DNA of 39,877 bases. Origin: an uncultured Saprospiraceae bacterium (GTDB lineage: Bacteria > Bacteroidota > Bacteroidia > Chitinophagales > Saprospiraceae). The DNA is taken from assembly GCA_937973565.1 (NCBI GenBank), contig CALJKQ010000148.1, forward strand, positions 1 through 39,877. The letters are read 5' to 3'. The notes beneath the pieces were generated by a model that worked only from the letters and a program-made list of their open reading frames with translations, made no database searches and was not told the DNA's origin. Of the stretch, positions 16,069 to 24,483 are shown in pieces. The position numbers and the translations under genes were made by a program. The first letter of the stretch is position 1. The number at the start of each line of letters is the position of its first letter.

Positions 16069-16794
16069 GTGCAGATTGTTGAATCAGAGGCCATTGTTCT
16101 GAGAACCCTGAAATATGGTGAAACCTCCGTCATTGCAGAATTGTACACCCAAAATCTGGGATTGAAATCCTGTATTGTAAACGGAGTCAGAAGTACTAAA
16201 AACAAATCGGGAAGTTCAGCCTTTCAGGTTATGAATCTTTTGGACATAACATTTTACAACAAAGAAGGGGATGCCCTTTGCAGGACCAAAGAATACCATT
16301 ACGCTGTCAAATATGAAAAATTGGGCACCGATGTTGTAAGAACTTCGGTAGGTGTTTTCCTCATTGAATGTGTGCGCAACTCCATCTTTGAAAAAGAAGA
16401 AAATCCGGCTTTGTATGCCTTCCTGAAAAATAAATTTATAGCCCTGGATCAGACACCGCAAGGGCAATTACTGGATTTTTACCTGAGATTTTTAGTGGAA
16501 CTCACCACTTACCTTGGTTTTACGCCTTTGGATAATTTTGATCCGCATACACAGCCCTGCTTTCATTTACTCCATGGCAGATTTGATGCTTCCCACAAGG
16601 ATCCGGTTTATTTGATGGGCGAGGGACCCAGCCTGATTTTACATTCCATTTTGATTTCAACATCAGAGCCCATTCCAGGCAGCAGACAAGACAAGGATCA
16701 ATTAACCGATGATTTGTTGAGGTATTTTGCCTGTCATTTAGAGGGCTTTCGACCTATTCGTTCGCTGGAAGTACTAAGAACCATCATGCGATGA
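16069..16794 (+). CDS. recO: DNA repair protein RecO
   Basis: The 241-residue protein begins with VESEAIVLRTLKYGETSVI, the OB-fold entry typical of RecO, and continues VNGVRSTKNKSGSSAFQVMNLLDI. A helical domain follows (FLIECVRNSIFEKEENPALYAFL, LLDFYLRFLVELTTYLGF). RecO works with RecR and RecF to load RecA at single-strand gaps. The start is GTG at 16069; no in-frame ATG is close. It is the last gene of the GH3 cluster, and its TGA directly abuts the stop codon of the convergent VOC gene. Confidence 0.93.
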   Translation: MQIVESEAIVLRTLKYGETSVIAELYTQNLGLKSCIVNGVRSTKNKSGSSAFQVMNLLDITFYNKEGDALCRTKEYHYAVKYEKLGTDVVRTSVGVFLIECVRNSIFEKEENPALYAFLKNKFIALDQTPQGQLLDFYLRFLVELTTYLGFTPLDNFDPHTQPCFHLLHGRFDASHKDPVYLMGEGPSLILHSILISTSEPIPGSRQDKDQLTDDLLRYFACHLEGFRPIRSLEVLRTIMR

Positions 16795-17205
16795 TTATTC
16801 ACTGGCTTGCACCACAGAACACAATTCAGAAAAGTTTTTGGGAGGCTCCCAAAGTTCCAGCTTAATGCCATTGGGATCGAGAATCCAGGCAAATTTGCCA
16901 AACTCATTTTCCTCCATGTCTCCAACCACTTCAACGCCTTCATCCCTCAGCACAATAAGCAAATCGACCAGATTTTCTACCCTGTAATTGACCATAAATG
17001 CAGCCTTGGAAGGAGAAAAATATTGCGTGTCAGCCGTAAAGGGACTCCAAACGGTATGACCTTTTACTCCCTCCTGAGTATGCCATTCAAAGCAACCACC
17101 GTAGGCGTCGGACCGGATGCCAAGATGCCGTTCATACCATTGTTTGCTGAGTTGTTGATCATTGCATTTAAAAAAAATGCCACCGATGCCGGTTACCCTT
17201 TTCAT
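16795..17205 (-). CDS. VOC family (glyoxalase/dioxygenase-fold) protein
   Basis: Using the ATG at 17205 (MKRVTGIGGIFFKC) the protein has 136 residues; a GTG at 17226 would add seven. The paired beta-alpha-beta-beta-beta modules of the vicinal-oxygen-chelate fold are visible: VTGIGGIFFKCNDQQLSKQWYERHLG in the first half, and AAFMVNYRVENLVDLLIVLRDEGVEVVG plus FAWILDPNGIKLELWEPP in the second. LDPNGIKLELWE is the usual end motif with a metal-ligand-type Glu. The reaction is unknown; members include isomerases, thiol transferases and resistance proteins. It lies 110 bp downstream of the PpiD-like gene, behind a terminator, and meets recO stop to stop. Confidence 0.85.
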   Translation of the reverse strand: MKRVTGIGGIFFKCNDQQLSKQWYERHLGIRSDAYGGCFEWHTQEGVKGHTVWSPFTADTQYFSPSKAAFMVNYRVENLVDLLIVLRDEGVEVVGDMEENEFGKFAWILDPNGIKLELWEPPKNFSELCSVVQASE

Positions 17206-17265
17206 GTGCCCAATATTTTGATACACCCAAAAATAGCTGCCGCTACTGAATTGCCAAAATACCTG

Positions 17266-17293
17266 AAAAAAAAAGGGCCCCTGATAGAGGCCC
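17266..17293 (-). terminator. Rho-independent terminator of the PpiD-like gene
   Basis: On the minus strand a GGGCC/GGCCC stem with a 9-nt loop is followed by nine T. It starts about 20 bp after the stop codon at 17316. Confidence 0.75.
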
Positions 17294-17315
17294 CTGGATT
17301 TTATTTCATTTTCTA

Positions 17316-19430
17316 CTAGAAGAACTTAGATCTGTAATCTTCCGGCATATATTTCTTCTTTAGTGCTTCCCACAATCTGTAGCCGGCACCACTTCTTCCG
17401 CTTTGGATGATGCTGGATTTGATCATGGCCAGGTTAGAATTTTCTGCCACCGAAGGTATCTTTTCAACAACCTTTACAACAAATACTCCGGTTGTTCCTT
17501 CAATAGGTGCAGAGGTTTTACCTGCCTCCATGCCAAAAGCTTTACCCACCACTTTGGGTTCAGAAACCTGAATGCTCTCAATGAAACTACCCGCAAAGCT
17601 TACGGTAGCCGTATCTACGGTGGTGCCGTACTCTGCTGCCAGTTGGTTCAAATCCGTAGATTTGATTTTGGTTTTCAGTATTTCTGCCTTTTTCCAGTTT
17701 TTAACCTGTAATTCAAGGGCAGCTTTGGCTTCTGCTACAGACCACAAACCGGGTTCATTAACCGTGTTTACGCCTGCAATGACAAAGTTCTTGGTATAAA
17801 AATTCACCTCATCCTGGAAGTTATACATCACAGGAGACATGTCGTTTGCATCGTTGTCAAATGCCCATTTGATGATGGATCGGGCAGTTTCACCGCCCGG
17901 GAAACCCGGAATGGTGAAGTCATTTGCCTTCAGCGGCCTTGTTGTTTGAATTTCAATTTCTTTATTGGTTTCTGCTGCTTTTTTCAAATCTTCAACGGTC
18001 TTTACCTTTGACAGAATAGCAGTCACTTTGTCGTATATGGCGTCTTGCGTTTCCTGGGCAGGTACAATGGCTGCCGGTATCAGCGCGATCTTATACTTTG
18101 GATTTTTGTATTCGTATTTCTGATCCATAATTTCAATCAGGTGAACGCCAAACTGAGTGGTTACAGAGTAATAATTTCCTTTAGAACCGGTGATGAAACA
18201 AACATCATCGAAAGGCTTAACCATTGTGCCTTGCGCAAAAGTACCCAGGTCACCACCTTTCAAAGCAGAACCGGTATCTTCACTGTTTTTGATGGCCAAT
18301 GAATCGAACCTTGCTGCACCTGAAGTCAAAAGTGCTTTCAATGAATCAATGGTTTTTTGAGCCTTGGCAACTCCTGCCGCATCTGCCGCTCTTCTGAGAA
18401 TGTGACGAGCTTTTACGGAATCAGGAAGTACTCTCCTATCTACCAATTTTGCCAAAACATAGTTGGTACCTTCTTTGAATGGGCCAACAACGCTACCCAC
18501 ACTCATCACAGGTAAGCTGTCTTTTAAGGTACCTGTAAGATCCTCTACTTTTCCATAAGAAGGTGATACTCCGCCTCCATTGGATGCTGCAAAAAGTGAG
18601 TCGTTGTTGGTAGAGACAAATTCAGCTTTCAAGCCGGCCAGGGTTTCTCTGATGCGACTTGAATCTGCAGCTGTAGGTGCCACCGGAAATTGAACGTAAT
18701 TGATCGTCCTGGTTTCCTCGGTATTGGTGTACTTCAAAGGAGACTTGGCCATAAAATTTTTGTAATCCTCATCCGTCAGCTTCAGCTCGGTATCAGGTAC
18801 TTTGTCGTAAGTTACACGAACAAATTCCATGGTCAACTTATCGTTGTTGAGCTGGTTCACAACTTCTGCCTGCCACTTGGGAACAATCATGGCCTTCATG
18901 ACCAGGTTGTTGATTTTATCCTGCAAAGCAGTTTTGATAATTTGTTTTTCCTGCTCGGCCCAGAAACTTCTGAATTCCGGAGCCATTTCCTTGCCTGTTT
19001 CAAGGGTTTGTTTTATTTGCAACAAAGTCTGGCGGTTTACCTGACCTGTATTGGGGTCTCTGAAGTTGTTTTGGATAACAGAACTGAGGTTATTGCCAAA
19101 CTGCAACTCCTTTAGTTCATCAACGCTGACACCCAATCCGAGTTCTTCGGCTTGTTTTTCAACCAACACTTTTTCTACCAGATAGCTCCAAAGCATCTGC
19201 CTTCTTCCATATACGTCAGTGCTTCCGCTGTATAAAGCGCGCTCGGTCCTTTCAAATTCCTTGTAATCAATTTTTTGACCTGCAACTTCTCCCACAGCTG
19301 TCTGGTTGAGAAGGCTGCCTCCACCTTTTCTTGAACCCATCACGTCCATCAGAATGAAGGAGGCCAGTGCCATTGCCAAAAGGATGAGCACTATCCAAAA
19401 GTTTTTCCTGATTTTTCCAATCAATGCCAT
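17316..19430 (-). CDS. PpiD-like membrane-anchored peptidylprolyl isomerase / foldase
   Basis: The 704-residue protein has one N-terminal membrane anchor (about 11-29, WIVLILLAMALASFILMDV) preceded by Lys/Arg residues, as in PpiD. A SurA-N-like helical chaperone region follows (GEVAGQKIDYKEFERTER onward). One parvulin domain lies at about 340-440 (ARHILRR, GGDLGTFAQGTMVKPF, TQFGVHLIEIMD), then a long C-terminal chaperone region ending EDYRSKFF. PpiD-type proteins stay in the inner membrane with the bulk in the periplasm and help newly exported proteins fold. A terminator follows, so it is probably a single-gene unit. It lies near three other SurA-like genes on the opposite strand. Confidence 0.93.
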   Translation of the reverse strand: MALIGKIRKNFWIVLILLAMALASFILMDVMGSRKGGGSLLNQTAVGEVAGQKIDYKEFERTERALYSGSTDVYGRRQMLWSYLVEKVLVEKQAEELGLGVSVDELKELQFGNNLSSVIQNNFRDPNTGQVNRQTLLQIKQTLETGKEMAPEFRSFWAEQEKQIIKTALQDKINNLVMKAMIVPKWQAEVVNQLNNDKLTMEFVRVTYDKVPDTELKLTDEDYKNFMAKSPLKYTNTEETRTINYVQFPVAPTAADSSRIRETLAGLKAEFVSTNNDSLFAASNGGGVSPSYGKVEDLTGTLKDSLPVMSVGSVVGPFKEGTNYVLAKLVDRRVLPDSVKARHILRRAADAAGVAKAQKTIDSLKALLTSGAARFDSLAIKNSEDTGSALKGGDLGTFAQGTMVKPFDDVCFITGSKGNYYSVTTQFGVHLIEIMDQKYEYKNPKYKIALIPAAIVPAQETQDAIYDKVTAILSKVKTVEDLKKAAETNKEIEIQTTRPLKANDFTIPGFPGGETARSIIKWAFDNDANDMSPVMYNFQDEVNFYTKNFVIAGVNTVNEPGLWSVAEAKAALELQVKNWKKAEILKTKIKSTDLNQLAAEYGTTVDTATVSFAGSFIESIQVSEPKVVGKAFGMEAGKTSAPIEGTTGVFVVKVVEKIPSVAENSNLAMIKSSIIQSGRSGAGYRLWEALKKKYMPEDYRSKFF

Positions 19431-19519
19431 TTCAGTACTGTTATTTACTTTAGTATCAAATAATAATACCCCATCCCCGGATTCACCTCAGGATGTGGGT
19501 TGCTTTTAAAAAAGTCAGG

Positions 19520-19527
19520 CAAAGGTA
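19520..19527 (-). promoter_or_regulatory. Probable -7 promoter element of the PpiD-like gene
   Basis: The minus strand reads TACCTTTG, fitting TAnnTTTG, about 90 bp upstream of the ATG at 19430. A properly spaced TTG was not found. Confidence 0.38.
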
Positions 19528-19579
19528 AGTTTTTATTGACGAATGTCATAGACACCGCTTTCTAAATTTTTCGTTTAAA

Positions 19580-19603
19580 TACGCTGAAAATCAATGATTA
19601 TAC
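19580..19603 (+). repeat. Intergenic repeat copy B (near-identical to 3697-3720)
   Basis: The 24-bp segment containing ACGCTGAAAATCAATGATTA matches copy A at 21 positions and contains the CTGAAAATCAA core also seen at 8175-8185 and, inverted, at 30362-30372. Confidence 0.5.
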
Positions 19604-19804
19604 TTGGATAATTCCCAGGGGCTTATATATTTTAAAATGCTTAATGATCGCCTGGGATTAAAATGAAGAGCTGTATTAAATAAACAACAATAATTTACTC
19701 TAATAATATTTTACAGAATAATAAATTGTAAATTCTAAAACAACAACATTTAATTTCAAATTAAGGTAACTTGTAATCATTTTGCCAATAAATCGACTTC
19801 CTGC

Positions 19805-21253
19805 TCAGAATGTTATTTTAACCAAATTGATTTTCCCATTCTTTTCGCTGGGCACCACAAAGGATGTGGCAGAAGTCTGCAGTGCTTCCTGAAAACGAAG
19901 TTTTAAATTTTTATATTCTGTACTCAATAGACTGCTTCTTCTGTAGTTGCCGAGTGGATCAATCACGTATTCGCTGACGGTATTGTTGTTTTTTATTTCA
20001 TCATTGAAAATGAAATGAATTTGGGAGGGTGCCTTCAGGGTGAAAAAGGAAGAGTAAATACCTTCATCGTCCTGGCTGAATTGTTTTTTGAATAACACCT
20101 TCCTCCAAAACAAATTGCCATCGGGTTGTAGGGAAAACAGGATCAGATCTTCGCTGTAGTAGTCCACATACCCCCGGCTTGCGGCCATGGCTCTGTCAAA
20201 ATTGGAAATGCCTGCATTCCTGCGGGCATATTCTCTCTGAAGTTCTGCCACTATCACCACACCGCCGTCTTTTCGATGAATAAGGGTTTTGGTAAAGAAA
20301 TCATTCAAAACGTTTTTTTTATTTTTTTTCTCCACACCATTGAGGTCAACCAGGATATTGTCATCGAATAAAAACTGCTGTACATCTCGCATCTGAGGGT
20401 TTCGCAATTCATTGAAGGAGTCAGAAAAGAACAGGTAACCTTCTGTTTCATTGACATCTTTGGTCCCGTACAAACCCACAATGGATACCGCACTGTTGAG
20501 GTTGTCAACACCCAACTTTACCCCACTATTGACTGTATTGATACAAACCAGGTCGTGCTGATAGGCATTCACATCCTCCACCATAATCAAACGCATCATG
20601 TGTTTTTCCTTGTCCCACGACTCGTTGTTTTTCTCAAAAAGAAAAAAAACCTGGCCTGTATTGGCGATGGTCGCTTCCTGAAAGTGCTCGTACAGCCTGT
20701 ATTCTGACACCTCCATATCAACAGCGGCTTTCACCGCCATTTGCCGGGTATCGATGATAATCACAAATAACTTTGACTTGTCTATGGCAAACAATGCCAG
20801 GTGCGATTTGTCTTCAGAAATAACGGTTCTCAGTTCTCCGGGAGAAAAAAGAAAGGGCCCCCTGATCAGTTCCAATGTGTCCTGGATGTTCACCCGCCTG
20901 TCGCACCTCACCATCCGGGCAACATAATCCACTCCATCCCGGTAAGCATATATAATCTGGACAAAGCTATCGATCGTATGTATATTTTCGATCATAGGTT
21001 TTTTCTCATCCAGCACCAACTCTACAGATCTTTTGTATTCCAGGTTGGCATCGAACAAGTCGAAATAAAACTCAAAGCCCTTGTCCCTGAAAAAGAGGAT
21101 TTCGTCCTTTACGTTTAAGATATCATAGGCAAAATCATTCCTTACATTGATGTCTCTGGAAATGTTGACTTGCTGACAAAGCGCACCGACAACCATGATC
21201 GCCTGCATCCATATGGTCAAACCTATATTTCTCCAATTTTTATTCTCTCGCAT
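19805..21253 (-). CDS. Secreted protein of unknown function (482 residues)
   Basis: The protein has an N-terminal signal-type segment (IGLTIWMQAIMVVGALCQQ), with a possible lipobox-like Cys or a signal peptidase I site nearby. The rest is soluble and rich in short beta strands separated by Asp/Asn turns, e.g. FVQIIYAYRDGVDYVARMV, SHLALFAIDKSKLFVIIID and QVFFLFEKNNESWDKE. This repeated strand pattern suggests a beta-propeller-like fold, but no signature repeat is clear. The C-terminus (GKINLVKITF) does not look like a sorting domain. I do not recognise the family. It has a good Bacteroidota promoter at 21313-21343 and is divergent from the foldase operon. Confidence 0.7.
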   Translation of the reverse strand: MRENKNWRNIGLTIWMQAIMVVGALCQQVNISRDINVRNDFAYDILNVKDEILFFRDKGFEFYFDLFDANLEYKRSVELVLDEKKPMIENIHTIDSFVQIIYAYRDGVDYVARMVRCDRRVNIQDTLELIRGPFLFSPGELRTVISEDKSHLALFAIDKSKLFVIIIDTRQMAVKAAVDMEVSEYRLYEHFQEATIANTGQVFFLFEKNNESWDKEKHMMRLIMVEDVNAYQHDLVCINTVNSGVKLGVDNLNSAVSIVGLYGTKDVNETEGYLFFSDSFNELRNPQMRDVQQFLFDDNILVDLNGVEKKNKKNVLNDFFTKTLIHRKDGGVVIVAELQREYARRNAGISNFDRAMAASRGYVDYYSEDLILFSLQPDGNLFWRKVLFKKQFSQDDEGIYSSFFTLKAPSQIHFIFNDEIKNNNTVSEYVIDPLGNYRRSSLLSTEYKNLKLRFQEALQTSATSFVVPSEKNGKINLVKITF

Positions 21254-21312
21254 TTAAAAATTCAGATATATGCTATTGAATATAAAATATCCCGTTGTTG
21301 GATTATTGACTT

Positions 21313-21343
21313 CAAATCTAATCAACAGCAGCGGAATAACAAA
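21313..21343 (-). promoter_or_regulatory. Promoter of the unknown secreted protein gene
   Basis: On the minus strand TTTG (21343-21340), 19 bp, then TAGATTTG (21320-21313) matches both elements of the Bacteroidota promoter. The ATG at 21253 is about 60 bp downstream. Confidence 0.62.
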
Positions 21344-21513
21344 AGATTTGAAAAATCCCTCATCATTAAAGAGGCTGCTTTGTCGGCGTCCTGTCAGACA
21401 GAAGTAAAGCTTCCTGCAGCTAAAAAACCCTACAGATTGGATTTACGGCCAACTGAGCAGCCGAATTGCCCATAAATAGGGCATAAATAGAATAACTTAT
21501 TGGATATTTCCGT

Positions 21514-21521
21514 TATTTTTG
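21514..21521 (+). promoter_or_regulatory. Possible -7 promoter element of the foldase operon
   Basis: TATTTTTG fits TAnnTTTG. If used, transcription would start near 21528, which rules out the TTG at 21519 as start and points to the ATGs at 21534-21546. No upstream TTG lies at normal spacing. Confidence 0.4.
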
Positions 21522-21533
21522 CGTTCCAAATTT

Positions 21534-23510
21534 ATGACATCCATGATGAAAAAGTTGCTCTTAGCACTTGTGTTTGGCTTTCCGGTACTCGCAGCAAATG
21601 CACAGTCCGATGATGCCGTTTTGATGAAAGTAGACAACCGCCCTATCACCGTAGGTGAGTTTAAGTACATCTATGAAAAAAACAACGGTAAAGAAGCTAC
21701 CTATACAGAAAAAAGTATTCGGGAATACCTGGAACTTTATTCCCGGTTTAAGTTGAAAGTGGCCAGGGCCCGCGAGTTGAAGCTGGATACCATTCAGTCG
21801 CTCAACGATGAACTCAATGGATATAAAAGACAGCTGGCAAACTCCTATCTGACCGACCGCGAAATCATGGATCACCTGCTCAAACAATTGCAGGAAAGGC
21901 AAAAAGAGGACGTTCAATTCAGCCACATTCTGGTCAGTGCTCCTGAAAAATCTACCGACTCTGTTAAAGTTGCCGCTTTGGCCAAGGCAGAAAAGATTAA
22001 AAAAGAGATCGACATGGGCAAATCCTTTGAAGCCGCAGCCAAAGAATATTCCGACGATAAAGGCACCGGCATCAATGGGGGTGATTTGGGCTTCTTTACG
22101 GCCATGTTGCCCGAAGGATTTTACGATGTTGAAAACGCTTTGTACACACTGCCGAATGGAAAAGTATCTGCGCCTATCAAATCCAAGATTGGCTATCATC
22201 TCATTAAAGTAGTGGGCAAAAGACCGGCGCGGGGAACCATCAGCGTAGCCCACATTCTGATTAAAAACAACAACAAAAGCGAAGAACCCAAAACCAAAAT
22301 TGAAGAGGCATACAACCAACTCTTGGGGGGTGCAGATTTTGCAAAAGTAGCTGCCCAATATTCAGAAGACAAACAAACAGCTCAAAACGGAGGATACTTG
22401 CCTACCTTTGGCATCAATACATATGATACAGCATTTGAAGATGCCGCTTTTGCCCTTCAGAATGACGGCGATATCAGCAAGCCCATTCAAACCAAAACCG
22501 GGTGGCACATCATCAAACGCATCAAAAAAATGGATGCAGACATGGATTATGCCGCATTCAAAAAAATGTATGAGCCCAGGATTAAAAAAGACGAGCGGTT
22601 TACAATTGCCAAAAAACGATTGGTAGCAGACATTAAAAACGCTTCGGGATTCAAAGAAAACGAAGATGTGTTCAACCGCTTTACAGCCGGTTTGAATGAA
22701 GAGTTTCTGAGCTTTAAATGGACACCTGATCTCACCACCGAAATCATGAAAGAAAATCTCATGAGTTTTGGCGGTGATACACAATATACCGTAGGAGAAT
22801 TTGCTTCCTTTTGCAAGAAGAACACCAAATCGAGACTTAAATACGATAAAAATGCCACTGCGGTGAAGGAGGTTGCACGAGCACTGTTACTCGAATTCAG
22901 TGAAGAAAAAGCCATCGACTACGAACAAAAATTATTGGAAGTAAAATATCCCGATTTCAAAGCACTGATGAGGGAATACGAAGAAGGTATCCTTTTGTTT
23001 GAAGCCACCAAAAGAGCTGTATGGGATCGCGCCAATCAGGACTCAACGGGCCTGGCAGCGTACCATCAGAAGTACCAGGACAACTATAAAACAGAAGAAA
23101 AAGCAGCCTTGTTGACCTATACCGTAAAAACCACAGAGATGGATGAAGCGGAAAAAGTAGCCAAATTCGCAGCCAAAAAGAATGCAGATGAAGTGATGAA
23201 AAAATTCAACAAAAAGACCCAAATGGTGAGTTATGTTGAAGAAACACTTGAAAAACAAAATCCGAAATTTGCATCCATGACCTGGCAAAAAGATTTCCAG
23301 ACCACGGTAACCAAATCAGAGGATGGACAAGGCTTTGTATTCTCAAAAATATCACAAATTTTCCCTGTGAGAAACAAGACACTGAAAGAAGCAAGAGGTT
23401 ATGTGGTTGCCGACTACCAGGATTACCTCGAAAAGGAATGGATCAAGGAGCTGGGGGCCTCTTACAAGGTAGAAATCATGAACGACGTTGTTAAAAAACT
23501 GGCCAAATAA
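21534..23510 (+). CDS. SurA-like periplasmic peptidylprolyl isomerase with two parvulin domains
   Basis: From the ATG at 21534 the protein has 658 residues; the ATGs at 21543 and 21546 are also possible. It has a signal peptide (MKKLLLALVFGFPVLAANAQ), a SurA-type N-terminal region (MKVDNRPITVGEFKYIYEKN), and two parvulin domains in tandem. The first runs from VQFSHILVSAP to YHLIKVVGKRP (about 125-230) and the second from ISVAHILIKNN to GWHIIKRIKKM (about 235-330). Each has a GGDLGFF or GGYLPTF motif. A long charged C-terminal helical part ends in KKLAK. Such proteins chaperone outer-membrane proteins and isomerise X-Pro bonds. It is first in a run of three foldase genes, 8 bp from the next. 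Confidence 0.92.
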   Translation: MTSMMKKLLLALVFGFPVLAANAQSDDAVLMKVDNRPITVGEFKYIYEKNNGKEATYTEKSIREYLELYSRFKLKVARARELKLDTIQSLNDELNGYKRQLANSYLTDREIMDHLLKQLQERQKEDVQFSHILVSAPEKSTDSVKVAALAKAEKIKKEIDMGKSFEAAAKEYSDDKGTGINGGDLGFFTAMLPEGFYDVENALYTLPNGKVSAPIKSKIGYHLIKVVGKRPARGTISVAHILIKNNNKSEEPKTKIEEAYNQLLGGADFAKVAAQYSEDKQTAQNGGYLPTFGINTYDTAFEDAAFALQNDGDISKPIQTKTGWHIIKRIKKMDADMDYAAFKKMYEPRIKKDERFTIAKKRLVADIKNASGFKENEDVFNRFTAGLNEEFLSFKWTPDLTTEIMKENLMSFGGDTQYTVGEFASFCKKNTKSRLKYDKNATAVKEVARALLLEFSEEKAIDYEQKLLEVKYPDFKALMREYEEGILLFEATKRAVWDRANQDSTGLAAYHQKYQDNYKTEEKAALLTYTVKTTEMDEAEKVAKFAAKKNADEVMKKFNKKTQMVSYVEETLEKQNPKFASMTWQKDFQTTVTKSEDGQGFVFSKISQIFPVRNKTLKEARGYVVADYQDYLEKEWIKELGASYKVEIMNDVVKKLAK

Positions 23511-23518
23511 AGACAGGC

Positions 23519-24379
23519 TTGAATAAATTTTGGATTATCGGTTGGGTATTGTTATGCTCATTGGGTTGTCGCAACCTGATGGGTGACGATCCGAATGCTG
23601 CAGAAAAAGGAAAGTTGCTGGCAGAAGTCGGCAACAAAAAACTTTATCAATCGGATATATCCAACCTGCTCCAATCCGGAAGTTCCGCTGAAGATTCTCT
23701 GCGCATTCTCAAAGGGCTGGTCAACAATTGGGTAAAAGACCAGCTCATGATCCTGGAAGCAGAAAAAAATCTTCCCAAAGACATCAATCTTGAAAAAATG
23801 ATTGATGAATACCGGTCGTCACTTTTGCTCTACAATTACGAAAGCAAACTTGCCCTGGAGCTGCTGGATACTACGGTAACCATGGAAGAAAAAAAGCAGT
23901 ACTACGACAACCATTCCGATGAATTTGTATTGCCGGAAGCCATTGCCAAATACCAGATGGTAAAGTTTCCGAAAGAAACCAGATCACTGGATGGTTTTTA
24001 CAAAGATTGGAAAAAAGGAAACAAAGCCGCCATTGCTTCCTTTAGTGAAGGCCAGGCCAGCTACAGTGATCTGGACGACACTACCTGGAAAACCATCTCC
24101 CAACTGGAAACCCTTTTGCCAAAAAACTTTATCAGCAGAAGTTGGTACGGTGATAAAAAAGAAATGAGGAAAAAAGACAAGGAGGATGAATACTTTGTCA
24201 AAATTCTCACCTACGCTCCTGCCGGTAAGGTTCCGCCATTTGAATATATTGAAGCTAAAATCGAAAAAGTTTTATTGAATGAAAGAAAGATCAAATTGCT
24301 GAAACAAAAAAAACAACAGCTTTTTGACAAAGAGTTTGGCAGTTCAAAAGTCAAACTCTATCTGGATGAAAACAATTAA
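23519..24379 (+). CDS. SurA/PpiC N-domain-like lipoprotein without a parvulin domain
   Basis: The 286-residue protein starts at TTG 23519 (no nearby in-frame ATG), 8 bp after the preceding stop. That start gives a good lipoprotein signal: MNKFWIIGWVLLCSLGC, Cys about 17. After the Cys comes a SurA-N-like pattern: a short strand segment (LLAEVGNKKLYQSDISNLL), then helices (RILKGLVNNWVKDQLMILEAEK). No GGDLG-type parvulin motif is present, so it is probably a chaperone-only, membrane-anchored partner of the flanking isomerases. The C-terminal helix is Lys-rich (LLNERKIKLLKQKKQQLFDKE). The function is inferred from position and domain resemblance. Confidence 0.8.
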   Translation: MNKFWIIGWVLLCSLGCRNLMGDDPNAAEKGKLLAEVGNKKLYQSDISNLLQSGSSAEDSLRILKGLVNNWVKDQLMILEAEKNLPKDINLEKMIDEYRSSLLLYNYESKLALELLDTTVTMEEKKQYYDNHSDEFVLPEAIAKYQMVKFPKETRSLDGFYKDWKKGNKAAIASFSEGQASYSDLDDTTWKTISQLETLLPKNFISRSWYGDKKEMRKKDKEDEYFVKILTYAPAGKVPPFEYIEAKIEKVLLNERKIKLLKQKKQQLFDKEFGSSKVKLYLDENN

Positions 24380-24483
24380 TATTTAATTAGCATTGAAAGC
24401 CATGTACAATTTGAATTTGGAGTCGTTAATAAAAGAATCCAATAATTGAACTGCGCAAATATAATGCCCACAACAAAGCAAGC

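Larger units (their letters stand above)
19431..19804. other. Intergenic region of 374 bp between the PpiD-like gene and the unknown secreted protein
   Basis: The region is very AT-rich and holds no credible gene. It contains a promoter-like element for the PpiD-like gene (19520-19527) and one copy of the 24-bp intergenic repeat (19580-19603). It also has a long-range inverted repeat TCCCAGG (19613-19619) / CCTGGGA (19651-19657), and TTTACA...TGTAAA around 19720. A small structured RNA is conceivable but not supported further. Confidence 0.5.

Noticed and set aside
21561..22358. Minus-strand open frame of 265 residues
   Set aside because: It is antisense to the SurA-like double-parvulin gene; Cys/Phe-rich composition is typical of a shadow frame.
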